Assembly: GCA_002067045.1 (NCBI GenBank)
Contig: MVPZ01000164.1
Span: 1-15,462, forward strand
DNA from: Methanomassiliicoccales archaeon PtaB.Bin134
GTDB lineage: Archaea; Thermoplasmatota; Thermoplasmata; Methanomassiliicoccales; UBA472
Direction: 5' to 3'
DNA: 15,462 nucleotides
Shown here: positions 1-6,779 of the stretch, one piece after another
Numbering within the stretch: the first letter of the stretch is position 1
How the letters are laid out: the number at the start of each line of letters is the position of its first letter
Notes under the pieces: generated by a model
The model's input: only the letters and a program-made list of their open reading frames with translations
The model's database searches: none
Told to the model about the DNA's origin: nothing
Position numbers and translations under genes: made by a program

Positions 1-25
1 ATGTTACCTCTAGACGGGTGCTTGT

Positions 26-1258
26 ATGAGGGATGCAGTGAAGACTTTCTTCTCCAACAACAGGACGGTCTTCACCATGGGCTTCAGCGCCCTGATGATC
101 TCCTCCACCGCGGACATCTTGGCCGGGGTGACCCTGGGGGTCATGACCGACACCCTGGCCCTCCTGCCCGGGCTGATGATACTAATTCCTCCGGCCATCG
201 GCATGCGCGGCAACATATTCGGGGCCCTGGGCAGCCGCCTCGGGACCTCCATGCACGTCGGTACCTTCGAGCTCTCCCTGAAGAAGGGCAGCATATTGCG
301 GCAGAACATGGAGGCCTCCCTGATACTGACCATGGTGATATCCTTCCTCATGGGCGTGCTGGCCTTCATACTCTCCAAGGCTCTGGGCGTCACCAGCATA
401 AGCCTGCAGCAGTTCATCTTCATATCCGTGTTCGGGGGTGTGCTGGCCGGTCTGGCGCTGCTGGTGGTCAACGTGGTCGTGGCCACCATAGGCTTCCGCC
501 GGAACTGGGACATCGACAACATCAGCGCTCCGCTGCTGACCGCCGCCGGGGACGTGGTCACCCTGCCCATGCTCTTCGTGGCCGCGCTCATAGTGATAAA
601 CTTCAACAGCGGCCTCATGGCCCTGTTCTATGACGTCGCCATGGTCGCGTTGCTGGCCCTGACCCTCTTCCTGATCTACGAGGCCATGCGCCGCCGGGAG
701 GCCGAGACCAAGCGCATCTTCGTGCAGAGCGCCCCCGTGCTGGCGATATGCACCCTGCTGGACCTCGGCGCAGGACTGACCATCGAGGACCAGCTCAGCC
801 ATCTCGTGGCATTCCCGGCCCTGCTGGTCCTGATACCCCTGTTCCTGCAGAACTGCAATGCCCTGGGCGGTATCCTCACCTCCCGCCTGTCCTCCCTGCT
901 ACACATGGGTCTGCTGGAGCCAAAGAAGCTCCCGGACAAGGTCGGGCTGGAGAACTTCGCCATCATCTTCATCTTCGCCCTCTGGGTGTTCACCTGGGCC
1001 AGCATGATCACGCACTTCGTGTCCCTGGCTCTGGGGCTGAACTCCCCCGGGCTGCTGGCCATGATAACATTGGGACTGGTGGCCGGCCTGGCCACCGTGG
1101 CCGTGCTGAACATCCTGTCCTACTACGTGGCCATCACCACGTTCATGTTCTCCCTGGACCCCGACGACCACAGCATCCCGGTGACCTCGTCCGCCATAGA
1201 CTTCATCGGCTCACTGGCACTGATGGGCGTGATCGTGGCCCTGGGCCTCGCGCTGTGA
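26..1258 (+). CDS. MgtE/SLC41-type divalent cation transporter, two-repeat form
   Basis: This is a 410-residue integral membrane protein, probably a magnesium or other divalent cation channel/transporter. It contains two copies of the MgtE membrane unit. The first, about residues 18-205, carries D30 in a DILAG stretch and the signature P55-P-A-I-G-M-R-G-N63, followed by G-S-R-L at 69-72. The second, about 230-410, carries the degenerate counterpart P271 to R287 (QNCNALGG, then TSRL). Bacterial MgtE has one such domain behind N-terminal CBS domains; this protein has none, so it resembles the duplicated SLC41/archaeal arrangement. ATG 26 is the only usable start, because an in-frame TAG lies at 11-13. 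The upstream promoter is outside the window. Family assignment is firm; the ion transported is inferred. Confidence 0.88.
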   Translation: MRDAVKTFFSNNRTVFTMGFSALMISSTADILAGVTLGVMTDTLALLPGLMILIPPAIGMRGNIFGALGSRLGTSMHVGTFELSLKKGSILRQNMEASLILTMVISFLMGVLAFILSKALGVTSISLQQFIFISVFGGVLAGLALLVVNVVVATIGFRRNWDIDNISAPLLTAAGDVVTLPMLFVAALIVINFNSGLMALFYDVAMVALLALTLFLIYEAMRRREAETKRIFVQSAPVLAICTLLDLGAGLTIEDQLSHLVAFPALLVLIPLFLQNCNALGGILTSRLSSLLHMGLLEPKKLPDKVGLENFAIIFIFALWVFTWASMITHFVSLALGLNSPGLLAMITLGLVAGLATVAVLNILSYYVAITTFMFSLDPDDHSIPVTSSAIDFIGSLALMGVIVALGLAL

Positions 1259-1269
1259 TTTGGCACAAG

Positions 1270-1308
1270 TTAATATGCTATGGGACATTCCCATAACAAT
1301 CTCGAGGG
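1270..1308 (+). promoter_or_regulatory. Promoter and ribosome binding site of the purP-family gene
   Basis: A TATA-like TTAATATG lies at 1270-1277, about 40 bases before the ATG at 1315. This would place transcription start near 1299. A GAGGG ribosome binding site follows at 1304-1308, six bases before the ATG, so the transcript should have a short leader. It sits in the 56-base gap after the transporter gene. Inferred from sequence only. Confidence 0.45.
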
Positions 1309-1314
1309 ACCTCA

Positions 1315-2472
1315 ATGATCGACAGGGAGACCATCCTGGGCAAACTGGAAGCTTACGATCCGGAGAAGGTAAAGGTCGGTGTGCTGGCCTCGCACTCAGC
1401 ATTGGACGTCTGCGATGGGGCGGTGGAAGAGGGCTTCCGCACCGTGGCCGTATGCCAGGAGGGGCGGGACACGGCCTACACCAAGTACTTCAAGGCCTTC
1501 CGCGAGAAGGACGGGAGGGTGCGCCGCGGAATAGTGGACGAGGCGATCATGCTCAAGAAGTTCAGGGACGCCATCACCCCTGCGGTCATGGACCGCATGC
1601 TGAAGGACAACGTGCTCTTCGTGCCCAATCGCTCCTTCACCTCCTACTGCGGCATCGACGCGGTGGAGAATGATTTCTACGTGCCCATCGTCGGATCGCG
1701 CAACCTGCTGCGGAGCGAGGACCGCGGCGGGGAGAAGGACTACTACTGGCTCCTGGAACAGGCGGGCATGCCCTCCCCTCGCAAGGTCAAGAGGCCGGAG
1801 GACATCTGCGCCCTGACCATAGTCAAGCTGCACCACAAGCAGAAGAAGCTGGAGCGGGGATTCTTCACCGCCTCCACCCCCGGGGAGTACTGGGAGAAGG
1901 CCAACAAGCTCATCCGCGACGGGGTCATCGAGGAGGATTCCCTCTCCGAGGCGCGAATGGAGGAGTACATCATCGGACCGGTGTTCAACCTGGACTTCTT
2001 CTATTCCCCTCTGGAGGAGAAGGGCTCCAGGATCGAGCTGCTGGGCATCGACTGGCGCTTCGAATCCTCCTTGGACGGCTTCGTCAGGCTGCCCGCGGAG
2101 CAGCAGCTTGCGCTCAACGACAAGCAGCGCATACCCGAAATGACCGTGTGCGGGCACAATTCCTCCACCATGCGCGAGTCGCTACTGGATGGCGCGTTCG
2201 AACTGGCCGAGAAGTTCGTGAAGGCCGCGGAGAGGCACTTCTCCCCTGGAATGATAGGGCCGTTCTGCCTGCAGACCTGCGTGGACAAGGACCTGAAGTT
2301 CTTCATATATGATGTCGCGCCGCGCATAGGCGGCGGTACCAACGTGCACATGTCCGTTGGACATCCGTACGCCAATTCCCTCTGGCGCCGGAGCGTGAGC
2401 ACCGGCCGCAGACTGGCCATGGAGGTTCGCAGGGCGGTGGAGGAGCAGCGCCTGCCGGAGATCATCACCTGA
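1315..2472 (+). CDS. purP: PurP-family ATP-grasp ligase (formate-AICAR ligase family)
   Basis: This 385-residue protein has the two-part PurP layout. The N-terminal half has G-V-L-A-S-H-S-A-L-D at residues 22-31. The C-terminal ATP-grasp half has G-I-D-W-R-F-E-S at 244-251, R-I-G-G-G-T-N at 337-343, and a typical ending in which STGRRLAMEV precedes the last residues. PurP makes FAICAR from AICAR, formate and ATP in archaeal purine synthesis. Two points separate this copy from a textbook PurP. The usual glycine-rich ATP-loop (roughly GAKGGRGYF) is replaced at 171-184 by KLHHKQKKLERGFF, and the usual RIVAGTN reads RIGGGTN. It may therefore be the PurP-like paralogue found beside the true enzyme in some archaea, with an uncertain substrate. 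Family is confident; the exact reaction is not. Confidence 0.8.
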   Translation: MIDRETILGKLEAYDPEKVKVGVLASHSALDVCDGAVEEGFRTVAVCQEGRDTAYTKYFKAFREKDGRVRRGIVDEAIMLKKFRDAITPAVMDRMLKDNVLFVPNRSFTSYCGIDAVENDFYVPIVGSRNLLRSEDRGGEKDYYWLLEQAGMPSPRKVKRPEDICALTIVKLHHKQKKLERGFFTASTPGEYWEKANKLIRDGVIEEDSLSEARMEEYIIGPVFNLDFFYSPLEEKGSRIELLGIDWRFESSLDGFVRLPAEQQLALNDKQRIPEMTVCGHNSSTMRESLLDGAFELAEKFVKAAERHFSPGMIGPFCLQTCVDKDLKFFIYDVAPRIGGGTNVHMSVGHPYANSLWRRSVSTGRRLAMEVRRAVEEQRLPEIIT

Positions 2473-2523
2473 GCGATATTTCGCAAACCGTTTCCCTAAC
2501 ACTATTTATTCCGTAGCCAGCAC

Positions 2524-2530
2524 TTTTTTT
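2524..2530 (+). terminator. Oligo-T termination signal after the purP-family gene
   Basis: Seven consecutive T residues lie about 50 bases after the purP stop codon and just before the next promoter. Archaeal RNA polymerase terminates at such T-runs without needing a hairpin. No strong stem precedes it. Confidence 0.4.
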
Positions 2531-2536
2531 GACTTG

Positions 2537-2575
2537 GATAACCTTTATAAAGAACAATACTATTCCGAGATAACC
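2537..2575 (+). promoter_or_regulatory. Promoter of the surface-protein gene, TATA box flanked by direct repeats
   Basis: TTTATAAA at 2544-2551 is the best TATA box in the window and predicts transcription start near 2575, giving a leader of about 50 bases. The 7-mer GATAACC occurs at 2537-2543, touching the TATA box, and again at 2569-2575, 32 bases on. A second short repeat, CCGAGA, occurs at 2565-2570 and 2575-2580, one helical turn apart. The repeats could bind a regulator; this is inference. Confidence 0.6.
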
Positions 2576-2589
2576 CGAGACTCAGTCAG

Positions 2590-2611
2590 CACTATAGGTG
2601 CGCCTATCGTG
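2590..2611 (+). promoter_or_regulatory. Leader hairpin next to the ribosome binding site of the surface-protein gene
   Basis: The leader contains a stem of ATAGG (2594-2598) with CCTAT (2603-2607) around a TGCG loop. After one mismatch it extends through CAC (2590-2592) pairing with GTG (2609-2611). The 3' arm ends on the first base of the purine-rich ribosome binding site GAGGGAGGG (2611-2619), six bases before ATG 2625. It may stabilise the message 5' end or modulate ribosome access. No known riboswitch is recognised. Confidence 0.4.
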
Positions 2612-2624
2612 AGGGAGGGAAATA

Positions 2625-5513
2625 ATGCAAGTGAATAAAACCTGGAAGCTAGCGACCGGATTGATGGTCCTGATGCTCTTGGCCACGCCGTTCTTGGCGT
2701 TCGTGCCTTCTGAGGTCAGCGCCGCCACCGGGAACACCCTATCGATCAATGTGTTTGATGACAACGGCCCGGTTAATGGAGCTACTGCCTCCCTTACTGA
2801 AGTGCGGAAAGTGGCCACTCCGTACCAAGACACCTCGGACAGCGCCGGGCTGCTGGAATTCACTCCTGCTCCCGGTTACTATCGGCTGAAGGTGTCCTCC
2901 ACCGGATACTATGACTATACCTACGACCAGATCATCCGCTTCGATGGATCCAAGAGCGATAGCCTGGGTATAATCATCATCGAGGCCAAGGACCCCGTCA
3001 ACAGCAACGTGGTGTTCAACGTCACCTCCGGCGCCTCCGCCGTAAACGGGGCGTCGGTCACCGTGAAATATGACCACAACGGCTGGATGCAGACCATGGC
3101 CGCCGGGACCACCAACACCACCGGCATGCTCTCCCTGAACCTCAGCGCCGCGAGCTACTACGCCGTGGTCAAGAAGGCCAACTTCGTGACCAAGGTGGTT
3201 CCCTTCACCGCCGCCAACAACACCGTGGACATCTCCTTGAACGCTTCGGTCTCCTACAGCGGGATCGTCACCGTGAACGGCGCCGCGGCCACCGGCATGA
3301 AGGTCTACCTGGTCGACCAGGATGACCCGCTGTCCTCTCCGGAAGAGAAAATACTGGCCCCGGCCATTCAGAGCTCGAACTTCTTCAAGTTCGACGCCTA
3401 TCCCGGGGACTTCTACCTGGTAGTTGACGCCAATGGGGCGCTGGGCAAGGTCTCTGACGTGACCGTGTCCACCTCGTCCACCGTGACCGTGAACCTGGCC
3501 GCCCAGAACCTGCAGTCCGAGAAGAGCGCCTTTGCCTTCGATGCGGACGAATGGAACAACGCGACCATGACCAAGACCATGGACCTGGATTGCGACTTCA
3601 CCGTCCCCGGTCTGAACTACTCCTACCTGCCCAACCTGCGCTTGCAGATCGACCTGGCCCTGGGCAACGGCGACGGCGTTGTAAGCGCCGCCGAGCTCTC
3701 GTCCTTCGAGGCCGTCATGGAGTCCTTCGGACCCCTGGACGTCACCACTGAGGGCATGATCACCGTGTCCAACAAGGTCTTCATGTCCGTTGATGACGAA
3801 CCTGATTACACCGCCACCGGGTTGACCGGGGCGGTGGACGGCACCAGCGGCTTCCAGGCCGTGATGGTGGCCGACTACGTCACCACTGGGATAACCAACG
3901 CCCTGAGCGGTTACGAGGCCAAGGTCACCACCAAGGCCGCCACTGCCTCCATGGGCTACGTCTACGAGCTGACCTTCCCCAGCGGAACCGACAAGTACGA
4001 GATGGTGAAGAACGTCACCACCTCTACCACCATCAGCGTGTCCGGGTACACCACCGTCGTGGTGACCGCCGGATCGGTCGCCGGCACCGCCACCCTGACC
4101 GTGCAGAAGTCCGTGGCCCCCGTGGCCGCGGCGGCCATCGTCACCGGCGTGGACGCCTACAAGGTGATGAACGGCTCGACCTTCCTGCACTACATCGTGG
4201 CCCAGGACAACAACGTGACCTTCACAGCCGCCGGTTCCAGCGACCCCAACGGCAACCCGCTGGTCTACATCTGGAACTTCGGCGACGGCAACAGCAGCGG
4301 CGAGATCGGCACCGTGACCTACACCTACGCCTACGCCTCCGCCGAGCAGTTCACCGTGAACCTGACCGTGAAGGACCAGGGCGGCCTGATGGCCTACAAG
4401 TCCTTCGACGTCAAGGTGGACGGAGTGGCCCCGGTCGTCGGTGCCGTGGAGAACGTCACCGAACTCGGGGACGACCTGACCGTGGACCAGAACAAGGCGT
4501 ACTCCTTCAACAGCGCGGACTCCTACGACCGCCTGAACGGATCCGAGGAAGCGGGCATCATAGCCAGCTACAAGTGGGTCTGGGGCGACGGCAACACCAC
4601 CACCGTGCTGATGGGCGAGAACCAGACCGTGACCAAGACCTGGACCAGCGCCGGGGAGTTCACCATGTACCTGAACGTCACCGACGTGGCCAACCACACC
4701 ACCAGCAAGATGGTCAACGTCACCGTCAAGGACACCGTGAAGCCCACCGTGAAGTTCTCCGCCAAGCTGAACGGCACCGTGGTGACCAGCGCCAAGGAGA
4801 ACCAGGTGGTCATGTTCGACGCCTCGGCCTCCAGCGACGCCAGCGGAATAGCCAACTACACCTGGGACATGGGCGACGGGACCACATTGTACGGCAAGTA
4901 CGTGAACCACAGCTTCAATGAGATCAAGACCTACACCGTGAAGCTGACCGTGACCGACAACGCCGACAATGCGGCTAACACCACCGCCAGCTTCAAGGTG
5001 GAGTCCATGGCCAGGCCCGACCTGCGCGTGGGCGCGGTGACCTTCGAGCCCAACAAGTTCACTGAGGGCGAGAACGGCTACATCTTCGTCAACGTGACCA
5101 ACGTGGGCACCGCCAAGGCCGAGGGCCTGTTCGCCCAGCTGTGGAGGGTCAACCTCGACGGCACCAAGACCGGCCTGACCGACGTCAGCGTCCTGCTGGT
5201 CAACGGCACCGAGGTCAACGCCCTGGAGGTCGGTCAGACCGGGCAGATACGCATACAGCAATCCTTCGGCTCCAAGGGCGACTACACCCTGCAGGTGAAC
5301 GTCACCGCCAGCAACGAGGTCGCCTCGAAGATGACCGACAACTCGGCCACCTTCTCCCTGGAGGTCCAGGAAGCCGCATGGAAGGCCTGGCTGCTGTACG
5401 GCGGCATCTTCGCCGTGATCATCGTGGTCGTGGTCCTCTTCCTGTTCAGGAAGAAGCTGCCCATGATGCCCACCGGCAAGAAGAAGGACACCGCTCCGGC
5501 CAAGAAGAAGTAG
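2625..5513 (+). CDS. Secreted, membrane-anchored PKD/CARDB surface protein
   Basis: This 962-residue cell-surface protein starts with a Sec signal peptide (K5, hydrophobic core about 9-26, likely cleavage after V-S-A near 33). Three carboxypeptidase-regulatory-like beta repeats follow (about 38-105, 107-205, 208-290). A degenerate calcium-type loop, N348-G-D-G with E357, comes next. Three PKD domains follow, marked by WNFGDG at 550-555, VWGDG at 652-656 and WDMGDG at 747-752. A CARDB-like domain spans about 798-915, a single membrane helix about 922-942, and the tail is Lys-rich and probably cytoplasmic. Many N-x-S/T sites suggest N-glycosylation. Codon choice in the second half is very uniform (GTG, ACC, AAC, GGC), suggesting high expression, so it could be an envelope or S-layer-associated component. 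It ends in TAG. Domain classes are confident; the biological role is unknown. Confidence 0.85.
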   Translation: MQVNKTWKLATGLMVLMLLATPFLAFVPSEVSAATGNTLSINVFDDNGPVNGATASLTEVRKVATPYQDTSDSAGLLEFTPAPGYYRLKVSSTGYYDYTYDQIIRFDGSKSDSLGIIIIEAKDPVNSNVVFNVTSGASAVNGASVTVKYDHNGWMQTMAAGTTNTTGMLSLNLSAASYYAVVKKANFVTKVVPFTAANNTVDISLNASVSYSGIVTVNGAAATGMKVYLVDQDDPLSSPEEKILAPAIQSSNFFKFDAYPGDFYLVVDANGALGKVSDVTVSTSSTVTVNLAAQNLQSEKSAFAFDADEWNNATMTKTMDLDCDFTVPGLNYSYLPNLRLQIDLALGNGDGVVSAAELSSFEAVMESFGPLDVTTEGMITVSNKVFMSVDDEPDYTATGLTGAVDGTSGFQAVMVADYVTTGITNALSGYEAKVTTKAATASMGYVYELTFPSGTDKYEMVKNVTTSTTISVSGYTTVVVTAGSVAGTATLTVQKSVAPVAAAAIVTGVDAYKVMNGSTFLHYIVAQDNNVTFTAAGSSDPNGNPLVYIWNFGDGNSSGEIGTVTYTYAYASAEQFTVNLTVKDQGGLMAYKSFDVKVDGVAPVVGAVENVTELGDDLTVDQNKAYSFNSADSYDRLNGSEEAGIIASYKWVWGDGNTTTVLMGENQTVTKTWTSAGEFTMYLNVTDVANHTTSKMVNVTVKDTVKPTVKFSAKLNGTVVTSAKENQVVMFDASASSDASGIANYTWDMGDGTTLYGKYVNHSFNEIKTYTVKLTVTDNADNAANTTASFKVESMARPDLRVGAVTFEPNKFTEGENGYIFVNVTNVGTAKAEGLFAQLWRVNLDGTKTGLTDVSVLLVNGTEVNALEVGQTGQIRIQQSFGSKGDYTLQVNVTASNEVASKMTDNSATFSLEVQEAAWKAWLLYGGIFAVIIVVVVLFLFRKKLPMMPTGKKKDTAPAKKK

Positions 5514-5521
5514 GCAAAACC

Positions 5522-5528
5522 CTTTAAC
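5522..5528 (+). promoter_or_regulatory. Possible TATA element for a leaderless lplA transcript
   Basis: CTTTAAC is centred about 27 bases before ATG 5553, the spacing expected if transcription starts at or next to the start codon. No ribosome binding site precedes lplA; the bases there are almost all T. A leaderless message is therefore likely, but the element is a weak match. Confidence 0.3.
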
Positions 5529-5530
5529 CA

Positions 5531-5551
5531 TCCTCTTTCTTTTTTATTTTT
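5531..5551 (+). terminator. T-rich terminator between the surface-protein gene and lplA
   Basis: Seventeen of 21 bases here are T, with runs of seven and four in the middle and no stem-loop, as in archaeal intrinsic terminators. It runs up to the ATG of lplA at 5553, so it is also the start region of the next gene. Confidence 0.55.
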
Positions 5552-5552
5552 G

Positions 5553-6287
5553 ATGCTGCGACTTGTAGATTCCGGGCTGGCCCATCCCCTGTACACCGTG
5601 GCTTTGGAGGAGGCGATTCTGGAATCGTGCGCCAAGGGCCTCATGCCCCCCACGCTGCATCTTTACGTGCGGGACCGCCCGACGGTCTCCCTGGGCTACT
5701 TCGAGAAGGTCGAGGCGGCGTTGGACCTGGCGGCGGCAATGCGCGAGCAGGTGTTCCTGGTGCGGCGCATGTCCGGTGGAAGCACCATATACACCGACCC
5801 AGGGCAGCTGATATTCTCCCTCACCGTGGACCAGGGGGCGATACCCCGGCCGGCGGACGCCTACGCCCTCACCTGCGGCGTGCTGGTGAACGCCCTCGCG
5901 GAGCTGGGTGTGGAGGCGGAGCACAAGCCGCCCAATGACGTGCTCGTGCAGGGAAGGAAGATCTCCGGGAGCGCTCAGACGCGCAAGCAGGGCATGCTCA
6001 TGGTCCACGGCACCATACTGGTGGACACCGACCTGGACCGCATGGTCCGGGTTCTGCTCCCCCGTCCCGATAAGCAAACCCGCACCAGGGACCAGATTAC
6101 CTCGCTGAGCCATGAGCTAGGCCGGGAGGTGGAAATGGACCGGGTAAAGGACGCCCTGGTCAGGGCGTTCTCCGAAGAGCTGGAGCAGAGGGCGGTGTGC
6201 ATTCCGGTGAACGAAAGGGAGAAGGGGCGCGTGAAGGCGCTCATCGAGGAAAAGTATGGGAGGGAGGAATACATCCTCCAGTTCTGA
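5553..6287 (+). CDS. lplA: Lipoate-protein ligase A-like protein
   Basis: This 244-residue cytoplasmic protein of the BirA/LplA fold activates or transfers lipoate (or octanoate) onto lipoyl domains of 2-oxoacid dehydrogenase or glycine cleavage H proteins. Family marks are R71-R-M-S-G-G76, N128-D129, and the lipoyl-AMP-binding region R-K136-I-S-G139 followed by a HGTILVD-type strand. The size matches the archaeal catalytic subunit, which in Thermoplasma needs a separate LplB; no lplB is in the window. The signature departs from the usual RRxxGGGxVxHD: S77 replaces the third glycine and T81 sits where histidine is common. ATG 5553 is preferred to the adjacent TTG at 5550. Its frame is the same as that of the surface-protein gene, from which it is separated by a single UAG. 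It ends immediately beside the stop of the convergent GNAT gene. A paralogue with another acyl substrate is possible. Confidence 0.78.
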   Translation: MLRLVDSGLAHPLYTVALEEAILESCAKGLMPPTLHLYVRDRPTVSLGYFEKVEAALDLAAAMREQVFLVRRMSGGSTIYTDPGQLIFSLTVDQGAIPRPADAYALTCGVLVNALAELGVEAEHKPPNDVLVQGRKISGSAQTRKQGMLMVHGTILVDTDLDRMVRVLLPRPDKQTRTRDQITSLSHELGREVEMDRVKDALVRAFSEELEQRAVCIPVNEREKGRVKALIEEKYGREEYILQF

Positions 6288-6779
6288 TCAGCTGAAGTTC
6301 TCCAGGTCCAGGAAGGCGAACTTCCTTCCGTCCAGGAAGAAGCCGACCTTCTTGTGCAGCATGACCGCGTCCTTGCTGTCGGGCATGATCACGCTCTGAA
6401 CGGCCTTCGCGCCCTTCTTCTTGGCGTCCAGGGCCGCCCTGCGCAGGAGCTTCAGTCCCACGCCCTTGCGCCGGTGCTCCGGATGCACCCCGATGTTCTC
6501 GATCCACAGCACCTTGTCGATGTTGTTTACATGCTGCATCATCTGGGAGAACAGGAAGCCGACCACCTGCCCCTTGTCCATGGCCACGTAGCTCAGCCCC
6601 GCCTCGCGGTAGAAGTCGAAGGAGTCCTTGGTGGATGCCCCCAACTGCTCCATGAGCTCGGCCGGGAGATCGTCCCAACGCTTCTGCAGGGAGTTCTCTA
6701 GATACTCCCGGATGCAGAACAGCTCCAAGGTCCTAACCTGCGGTTTGTCCTCTTCCTTGACCTTCCTTATGTCCACCAT
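6288..6779 (-). CDS. GNAT-family N-acetyltransferase
   Basis: This 163-residue protein has a GNAT fold and would transfer an acetyl group from acetyl-CoA to an amine, possibly a protein N-terminus or a small molecule. The acetyl-CoA-binding motif A is clear: a hydrophobic strand WIENIGVHP (92-100), then R103-R-K-G-V-G108 and a helix. Motif B follows, with L141-H-K-K-V-G-F-F near 141-148. A longer in-frame opening continues into argS, but ATG 6779 is chosen because its A is the last base of the argS TGA, giving a TGATG coupling, and because the protein then begins at the first strand (VDIRKV). It is the third gene of the prf1-argS cluster. The substrate cannot be read from sequence. Confidence 0.82.
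   Translation of the reverse strand: MVDIRKVKEEDKPQVRTLELFCIREYLENSLQKRWDDLPAELMEQLGASTKDSFDFYREAGLSYVAMDKGQVVGFLFSQMMQHVNNIDKVLWIENIGVHPEHRRKGVGLKLLRRAALDAKKKGAKAVQSVIMPDSKDAVMLHKKVGFFLDGRKFAFLDLENFS

Noticed and set aside
2739..5531. 930-codon open frame antisense to the surface-protein gene
   Set aside because: Its product is an improbable Gly/His/Val-rich sequence without domains, arising from the uniform GTG/ACC codons of the sense gene. The sense frame has a signal peptide, PKD domains and an anchor.
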